In this document: positions 58,374-64,000 of the stretch, piece by piece
How positions within the stretch are numbered: position 1 is the first letter of the stretch
Layout of the letters: each line of letters begins with the position of its first letter
Source of the DNA: Megaustenia siamemsis
Lineage: Eukaryota > Mollusca > Gastropoda > Stylommatophora > Ariophantidae
Reading direction: 5' to 3'
NCBI GenBank assembly: GCA_032433765.1
Contig: JAVIAB010000051.1
Location: 49,331,986-49,395,985 of the forward strand
Length of the DNA stretch: 64,000 nt
The notes under the pieces: generated by a model
What the model was told of the DNA's origin: nothing
Seen by the model: the letters and a program-made list of their open reading frames with translations, nothing else
Databases searched by the model: none
Translations under genes and position numbers: made by a program

Positions 58374-58763
58374 TATTTATTTATTGTTTTATTCCTATAT
58401 ATTGAACAATCGATAACACATGGTTTTGACAAAAATGTATTCTTTAACTAATGTACATTATACACATATTTAATACATAGAAAACAAAGTAGTTTATTTA
58501 CAATCAGTAATACATGATAGTGTTAAATGAGTAAAGGGGAGGTGGTCACGTTGTCAGAATGGACCTGATATTTATTTATTGTTTTATTCGTATATATTGA
58601 ACAATAGATAACACATGGTTTAGACAAAAATGTATTCTTTAACTAATGTACATTATACACATATTTAATACATAGAAAACAAAGTAGTTTATTTACAAGC
58701 AGTAATAAATGATAGTGTTAAATGGATAAAGGGGAGGTGGTCACGTTGTCAGAATGGACCTGA
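58374..58763. repeat. 195-bp tandem duplication of the polymerase 3' end
   Basis: 58374-58568 and 58569-58763 are about 95% identical by eye. Each holds the last coding codons up to the stop region and the 3' UTR with AATAAA signals on the minus strand. The real gene ends in the right-hand copy (stop at 58718-58720). The left copy keeps the same terminal codons but lacks the rest of the gene. Confidence 0.95.
58583..58588 (-). terminator. Candidate polyadenylation signal of the polymerase gene
   Basis: AATAAA on the minus strand about 130 bp after the stop codon. Two more overlapping hexamers lie at 58571-58580, and a second set lies in the duplicated copy near 58374-58394. Placement suits a eukaryotic 3' UTR; use is not proven. 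Confidence 0.5.
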
Positions 58764-61700
58764 CGCTTGATGTAGAAATACGAGAGTGAGTTCCGATGTT
58801 GTGTATATGTGTGTACCGACCCCTTGTATGTTTTAAACCCTATGTTTTTACCACCCCCGGCTTGTTTTTTGGTTAGGACCTCTGTGAATGTATCCTTATC
58901 TAACTTATTGTGGCGTTTATTAAGACCCTTGGTGCTAACTTTAGCATAATCCCCAAAACAGTAATAGGTCTTGCTACACAAGGAAATCATCCCATCCCCC
59001 GAATATTCCAACTTGAACAGACCAGGAGTCCGTTTGTCGTATAGCTGTCTCGTCTTACAATCTGAACAGTCATACTTTACGCCCCTGTGTTGAATGAAAT
59101 CGGCCCGATGGACTTCACAAGTCTCTGAAGGGAACCATTTGTCGTACTGTGAGAAAAATTCATCTACCTTATCGGTTTTAACGACCTCTTCTAACGATGA
59201 CTCGCTGAGGGCCAAGTACAGGCTATCGGTATCCATCTCACAGAGTTGAAAGTTGGACCTAGCTACAAACTTATCGAGGAAGTCGTAATAAAATTCCAAC
59301 ATCCGCAATTTCGCGTACTGGTAGACGAAAAAACCAATCTGCGAAGGAAGATCCCACATTATACCTCTTTTACCCATCGATACCTCGTACAGGTCCTCAC
59401 CAATAGATGTCATGTTTTTAAATCGTGGGTTATTTACCAACTTGGTTGTATCAGCCCCCTCTTTAACATAGGAGACGTCCACGTGTTTCGCCATATTCGT
59501 CAAGGTCTTCCCGTAGGCCGAGTTTCCTAAGAGCTTCATCGTGTCGCTTACTATAGATTGACTTGGATCTAAATCACCAGCCCGACGCGCCTCTGTGACC
59601 TTGTCCCCAAACTCCTTAAAACAACTAATGGGTAGGTACTCTACCACCTGATAAATTTTTGTTACCTCTAGCCCATGCTCTAAATACCACTTTAACAGCG
59701 GTGTGGCCAACAGAATCTTTGTTCCACTATAACTACCCACGAGAGTACGTCTGGGGGTACGTAATAGTTTGTTTTTGGTGGCGTACTCTCGCATAAACGG
59801 ACCGATATCATCTAGACCTACATCTACATTTTTAAAGATGGGGGTCATCTCACTAAAATACTCTTTTAACTTGTCGGGAACGTGAATGTCACACTCGACG
59901 AGCCCAAAAAACGACTCGTCTGAAACTGAATCTATAATGGCTTTATCAGTGATTGGTTTATATTTACCAAAAGATGGTTTAGAACCACGTAGGTTCTCAT
60001 CTATAAAGACCTGAATAGCTGGCGTTGTTTTCTTTAGCCGTTGCCACTCACACTCCCACATAACTACTACGCGAACACGGTCGAGGCTCTTTAAATAAGC
60101 CGTTATTTCACAGGTTTTCGCGTACAAATCAGCCAACTGTATATTATTCACCGGATTGACTTCTCGATCCCTGGTGATGTCACAGTTTGGATGACCGTGA
60201 AAGAGACAGCCATGGAACTGATACACGGTCCTACTGGATTTATCCCACCCATCCACTCTAATCTTGCGCTCACCCAAAGCGATCTCGCGAGCATTAAACT
60301 GGGTTCTCAAATGAACCTGGTTTTGGTGGGCAATCCAAGTCAGATACTCTCTGCACTGACGCGTGTAGTAGTTCATTTTAAGGGGTTTATACCCATCTTC
60401 AGCCTTACGTATGACCGTATAATCGGTGGGCATCTTTTGCATAAGTGCCCATAGATAAAGGGCGTTGGCATCATAGCCTTTAATGGATTTGACCACTTTT
60501 CCGCCCCTAATAAAGGTTTTATCCTTCTCGTGGTACCGATGAAAGATAATAGAGGGGCCTCCGACAATATTCTGTCTTATTGTATGATGCAAATCGGCTT
60601 CCTTTTTTGCAATCAGGGAAAAACCCACATCCCTGGAGAGAGTTTTAAATAGATACCTCAGAGTTATTCCGGGGACCGAAATCGCATTCTTAAACATATC
60701 GATGTCTAATTTCCTATAAAACCAAAACTGTTGTGCTAAGGCCTCTAAGAAGGGGACTACATCTTTGTTGTTATACCAAACTAAAAAGTCCCTAAGGGTC
60801 GTCATTTTATTGTCCTTCCAGACCTTTTGACACAGAGCATACTCCTCCTCGGAAATATTACAATTTTTTAGTTTCGAAAAGAACGCTTCGTATGGGGGTA
60901 ACTCCCTCTCATTCAACTTATTTAAATCTGTTACGTACTCGTAACAGAAAACACCCTTTGTCTCCTCTACTTTATAGGCTGCTAAGTACTTGCTATAACT
61001 AAACCCAGGGGCTAAATAATTTACTATATCTAAGAATTTTAGATTCGGTGTTGCAATACACATAAAGTTATTATTTCGTTTAACTATAAAATTTATTTCA
61101 CCAAGTCGGTTTTCTTCTTCTTCTATCCGTTCCTCCTCAGCATCCTGTATCACACTTTCCTGCTCGTGCTCCTCATCCTCTCCCTCGTCTTCCTGATCGC
61201 TGTCCTCAATGTAGTGGTTACCCTTTCCAGCTGTTTCAGGTACGGAGGCGGCAGCGAAGTAATGTATTAAATACGGCTTTATTAAATTTATGTCGTACTT
61301 GCCCGAGTTGAAACCTATCACTGGGAGCTGCTTCAAGTAAGCTTTTAGACGACCTCTTGGGTCAGATTTCTTCCGATCACGCCTTTGCGCACATCCGGCC
61401 AGCTTTTCAAACAGTTCTCTGAAATCCTCTTTTAAAATTTTATACGCCTCCTTCGAGATAGATTTTAGATACTTAGTCATTTTATTTACTAATTTCTGAG
61501 GATCTCCCTCGCTAACAAAACAGACAGGATCTTCAAACCCAGGAACGTTAGAGGCCACAGATACAGACAGAGGGACATGTTTTGCTAAAAAATGTGTACT
61601 AACAGAGGTACCTTTGGGGGTGGGCAAGTTGGTATTATCAAAATAACATTCCATATCAAAGGTGGCCCTAAAGGGATACACGAAACCGCCGGGTACGTCA

Positions 61701-63088
61701 ATACCCTCTTCCTCTATTACATCCCCAATAGTCTCGCTAGGCATATAAATTCCACCTCTAAAATAATCTTTAGGTTTACCACCATTACATGTTTGGGCAT
61801 GCCTGGTCATCATAGAATAGCAAGCCCATAATTTTCCACACTGTGGACAAGAGAAAGCACTAGCTGCTTTATTAATATTACTAATGTACATGAAATGGTC
61901 CTTGTGAAACAAGACCCGCATAGTATCATCATGTGATCCCCTGCTTCGGAGTTTTGGACAGAGGGCCTCTTCATCATTGAACTCAAATACATCGATGTTT
62001 ATATTGAAACATTCTTCCAAGTGTGGTAGTTGTTGTAACGTCACACCTGGAAAAGTGTCAACGAAAAGAATGTCCCAGTGCAAGTGCCACTGACTCACGA
62101 GATGACAAGTGGTCAATTCTAGATTGTCGATATCACTTCCTTTAAATAACGCCAAACAGCGGAAAAAACAGAGATTGTCATTATAAAAATTCTTAGTCGA
62201 CCGACACTTCTGCATGGTGTAAATGTACCTATTGTTAGTAATATAAGATGGTAATTCCTCTAAACAACATCCAATGGGGAAGTCACGTATGTGAAATAAA
62301 TAGAAACTAGTTGCTGGAATACTCTCCACCATCCACTTAGTATCAGGTCTGTTGATCATGGCAATGTCTACAGGGTTCTGTTCGTTTAGAGAATCAACGA
62401 AGCTGTTGAAATCTCCAAGATTATTGATTAATTGAGGAAATTCTAGAACAGCCGAGTTGTTGAGGGAAGAGTGGAAAAAACGTAGATCACCGGTGTCCCG
62501 GTGTCTAAGGATCAGGTGGTGACCATAGTTAATTTTGAATCGGGTTGTCTGAGTGTCAAATATATCCCTTAAAAGAGCAGACCAGTCTGTGATAAATGGA
62601 CGTGCTGGTGAATGGAAAAATGTATATGTAGAAACTGTCTTGTTGATTGTAGCATGGGTGTTTATAGCTGCCCAATTTTGCTCATATACAACCCGTACAT
62701 CATCAGGCAGTGTTGCTAATGGATCATCATCTTTGAATTTTTTACTTGGAGTTGAATGTTCTGCATCTATCTTTCGTTTGTTTGTTGTAGAAGAGGTCGA
62801 GGGTGAAGTGGGTGATGTTGTTTCAGTCGGTGATGCTGTTGCTGATGGTAAAGTGGGTGTTGTAGAAGGAGCCATTGATGAAGCTGGTGCTGTTGTAGAA
62901 TGTTTTACTCTCATATGTCTGGCTAACGAACTACGTCTCGTATACGTACGTTGACAAATGTCACACGCGTGTCGTATAAGTCGATGTGCACCTCGATGGT
63001 GCTCCAACAAATCGCTGTGCCATTTAAATTTCTTTGGGCACAACGCACACTGATGTTCTCCAGGTGCTGCATCGTTATAAGAAATCAT
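58718..63088 (-). CDS. Type-B DNA polymerase of a Polinton/Maverick-like element, with C2H2 fingers and a Vsr-like insert
   Basis: Uninterrupted 1456-codon frame. Seen in order: C2H2 fingers at C14-C17-H30-H35 and C42-C45-H58-H63; a Ser/Thr/Pro linker (64-102) and basic NLS-like KRKIDAE...KKFK (104-119); DNLCFFRC (304-311) and HKDHFMYI (395-402), resembling the Cys and His boxes of OTU-type peptidases; a C2HC knuckle C414-C417-H430-C434; exonuclease motifs D478-M-E480, GFNSGKYD (592-599) and YNNKD (772-776); an acidic insert (629-661); VGGPS (842-846); polymerase motif A DANALYL (873-879), motif B KLLGNSAYGKT (1185-1195) and motif C DTDS (1286-1289); and KLEY (1359-1362). Between motifs A and B, residues 944-1015 (VDGW, YQFHGCLFHGHPNC, VVMWECEW) resemble Vsr endonucleases. 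All catalytic acids are present, so the enzyme may be functional. Self-synthesising transposons use such polymerases to copy themselves. The start may be extended by splicing (see 63736-64000). Confidence 0.92.
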   Translation of the reverse strand: MISYNDAAPGEHQCALCPKKFKWHSDLLEHHRGAHRLIRHACDICQRTYTRRSSLARHMRVKHSTTAPASSMAPSTTPTLPSATASPTETTSPTSPSTSSTTNKRKIDAEHSTPSKKFKDDDPLATLPDDVRVVYEQNWAAINTHATINKTVSTYTFFHSPARPFITDWSALLRDIFDTQTTRFKINYGHHLILRHRDTGDLRFFHSSLNNSAVLEFPQLINNLGDFNSFVDSLNEQNPVDIAMINRPDTKWMVESIPATSFYLFHIRDFPIGCCLEELPSYITNNRYIYTMQKCRSTKNFYNDNLCFFRCLALFKGSDIDNLELTTCHLVSQWHLHWDILFVDTFPGVTLQQLPHLEECFNINIDVFEFNDEEALCPKLRSRGSHDDTMRVLFHKDHFMYISNINKAASAFSCPQCGKLWACYSMMTRHAQTCNGGKPKDYFRGGIYMPSETIGDVIEEEGIDVPGGFVYPFRATFDMECYFDNTNLPTPKGTSVSTHFLAKHVPLSVSVASNVPGFEDPVCFVSEGDPQKLVNKMTKYLKSISKEAYKILKEDFRELFEKLAGCAQRRDRKKSDPRGRLKAYLKQLPVIGFNSGKYDINLIKPYLIHYFAAASVPETAGKGNHYIEDSDQEDEGEDEEHEQESVIQDAEEERIEEEENRLGEINFIVKRNNNFMCIATPNLKFLDIVNYLAPGFSYSKYLAAYKVEETKGVFCYEYVTDLNKLNERELPPYEAFFSKLKNCNISEEEYALCQKVWKDNKMTTLRDFLVWYNNKDVVPFLEALAQQFWFYRKLDIDMFKNAISVPGITLRYLFKTLSRDVGFSLIAKKEADLHHTIRQNIVGGPSIIFHRYHEKDKTFIRGGKVVKSIKGYDANALYLWALMQKMPTDYTVIRKAEDGYKPLKMNYYTRQCREYLTWIAHQNQVHLRTQFNAREIALGERKIRVDGWDKSSRTVYQFHGCLFHGHPNCDITRDREVNPVNNIQLADLYAKTCEITAYLKSLDRVRVVVMWECEWQRLKKTTPAIQVFIDENLRGSKPSFGKYKPITDKAIIDSVSDESFFGLVECDIHVPDKLKEYFSEMTPIFKNVDVGLDDIGPFMREYATKNKLLRTPRRTLVGSYSGTKILLATPLLKWYLEHGLEVTKIYQVVEYLPISCFKEFGDKVTEARRAGDLDPSQSIVSDTMKLLGNSAYGKTLTNMAKHVDVSYVKEGADTTKLVNNPRFKNMTSIGEDLYEVSMGKRGIMWDLPSQIGFFVYQYAKLRMLEFYYDFLDKFVARSNFQLCEMDTDSLYLALSESSLEEVVKTDKVDEFFSQYDKWFPSETCEVHRADFIQHRGVKYDCSDCKTRQLYDKRTPGLFKLEYSGDGMISLCSKTYYCFGDYAKVSTKGLNKRHNKLDKDTFTEVLTKKQAGGGKNIGFKTYKGSVHTYTQHRNSLSYFYIKRQVHSDNVTTSPLSI

Positions 63089-63240
63089 CTGTAGAAAAAT
63101 AAATAACCCTTTGTCAATGATACTTTACATACCTAGGTTTAAACATGTTAATAACATCGAATAACAAGACTTAAAATACTTAGTTTAATCATCCAATAAA
63201 TGAAGAAATTCAACAATACTTAGCATACCTATATTAAACA

Positions 63241-63510
63241 CCTTGAATAACCTATTATCGCTAAGCGTTAACATACTTTAATAGAAAACAATCCAACTTA
63301 TAACGTAAAATATAGTCTCCATCTTCTACACTGAATATAACCTATTATCGATAACACCTAACATACCTAATAGAAAACAATCCAACTTATAACGCAAAAT
63401 ATAGTCTCAATCATCTACACTGAATATAACCTATTATCGATAACACTTAACATACTTTAAGTGAAAACAATCCAACTTACTGTGTAAAATAGAATCTCAA
63501 TCCGCTAGAA
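63241..63510. repeat. 89-90-bp repeat, three diverged copies
   Basis: The marker cctattatcg occurs at 63251, 63341 and 63430, followed each time by aacatac, aaaacaatccaactta and aatatagtctc-like sequence. The third copy is the most diverged. Confidence 0.9.
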
Positions 63511-63599
63511 TGAACAGTAACTTTCCTTGAAGCAACCAAACTTATGACACAAATTCTCACATGAGACTAGTTTAAATATATCCTGGTACAAGATTTTAA

Positions 63600-63715
63600 C
63601 CAATCAGCGAGTGACTATGAAAACATCGACTGATATCTGGATTAACCAATCAGAGAAGAGTATTAGTATAGGAGGCGGGGCAAAGAAATGACTGACAGCT
63701 AGATTAACCAATCAG
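63600..63715. promoter_or_regulatory. Three CCAATCAG boxes and a GC box
   Basis: CCAATCAG at 63600-63607, 63646-63653 and 63708-63715, each preceded by ttaa, with GGCGGGG at 63674-63680. CCAAT boxes work in either orientation, so this could drive the minus-strand polymerase, about 510-630 bp upstream of its ATG. It lies inside the intron candidate, so the two interpretations compete. Confidence 0.45.
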
Positions 63716-63735
63716 AGAAGTGGGTGAATACTGAC

Positions 63736-64000
63736 CTCATTTCCTGGTTGACAGGCCGTCGACTCTGGTTCATCGGTGGGGTCGGCAAATAGGGGTGGTG
63801 GCGGTAAAATTTCATCATCCTCCGCGTTATATGTAGTGGCTGTGGGTTCAGTGGTGGGGTCAAGTAATGCGGGTGGTGAGTTAGTTGAACTGACAGGGGA
63901 GGGTGGTGCAGAGTCAGCTCCTTCCCAATTAATGTATTCCTTTATTCGTTGGGCTAAATGTTCCCCACACAAGAAGACTACATCCTCTTTCGTGAACTCA
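63736..64000 (-). CDS. Partial open frame, possible 5' exon of the polymerase gene
   Basis: The frame is open from the right window edge (EFTKEDVVFL and onward) to 63736. There a donor-like GAG|GTCAGT ends it in phase 0; without splicing the frame reads seven more codons to a stop near 63712. It contains an N-terminal helical stretch (EHLAQRIKEYINWEG) followed by a Pro/Ser/Thr/Glu-rich, probably disordered region (LLDPTTEPTATTYNAEDDE). There is no known domain. It is either a 5' exon of the polymerase or the C-terminus of a separate gene of the same element. The Met reported for some start positions here is a TTG codon, so the true start lies off the edge. Confidence 0.5.

Larger units (their letters stand above)
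63089..63735 (-). other. Candidate 647-bp intron or promoter between polymerase exons
   Basis: On the minus strand it begins GTCAGT after GAG (donor at 63735) and ends tttatttttctacAG directly before the ATG at 63088. Both junctions are phase 0, so the frames on each side would join without a shift. The same stretch also holds three CCAAT boxes and an 89-bp repeat, so it could instead be the promoter of the polymerase gene. Confidence 0.5.

Noticed and set aside
62553..62954. Plus-strand frame of 133 codons, and others at 59246, 60191 and 61592
   Set aside because: Shadows of the intact minus-strand polymerase gene.

Overview
The window is AT-rich animal genomic DNA that is almost entirely repeats. 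Only one strong intact long gene is visible, and it belongs to a mobile element. The abundance of 5'-truncated LINEs, tRNA-derived SINEs, minisatellites and a large type-B DNA polymerase ORF fits an invertebrate metazoan. A mollusc or other lophotrochozoan seems most likely to me, but that is an impression and not something the sequence proves. No rRNA, intact tRNA, CRISPR array or bacterial operon structure is present.

Region 1-28 kb: a graveyard of non-LTR retrotransposon 3' fragments from at least eight groups, mixed with three SINE groups. I use these working names. L-GATA is a LINE whose 3' end is a short hairpin followed by (GATA)n. L-TGA has a (TGA)n tail. L-A, L-D, L-E, L-F and L-G are other endonuclease/RT-type groups. 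L-H carries RNase H. SINE-A has a tRNA-like head and a CTTTA-rich tail. SINE-B has a tRNA-like head and a poly-A tail. SINE-C has the same 3' hairpin and (GATA)n tail as L-GATA. Two long tetranucleotide arrays in opposite orientation lie at 26.3-26.8 and 27.5-27.7 kb.

Region 28.9-45 kb: one candidate host exon (a 26-codon start followed by a consensus splice donor at 29030) is followed by repeats that may be intron: more LINEs, a mariner transposase relic at 35.5-36.3 kb, and several nested insertions with clear target-site duplications (23.4, 24.9, 32.95, 37.6, 42.65 and 56.4 kb).

Region 45-58 kb: tandem-repeat territory. It holds 39-bp and 54-bp minisatellites, a 4.6-kb foldback-like element (48108-52753) whose long inverted arms are themselves made of tandem repeats, a degraded RNase H LINE, and a 32-bp minisatellite that appears to have grown inside the C-terminal coding part of an L-H LINE.

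Region 58-64 kb: an intact 1456-codon type-B DNA polymerase on the minus strand (58718-63088), of the kind found in Polinton/Maverick-like elements. It has two N-terminal C2H2 fingers, an OTU-like motif, complete exonuclease and polymerase motifs, and a Vsr-like endonuclease segment between polymerase motifs A and B. An upstream open frame running off the right edge may be a spliced 5' exon of the same gene. The last codons and 3' UTR are tandemly duplicated. This polymerase, the LINE/SINE pair that share a covarying 3' hairpin, and the foldback element are the three most interesting things here.
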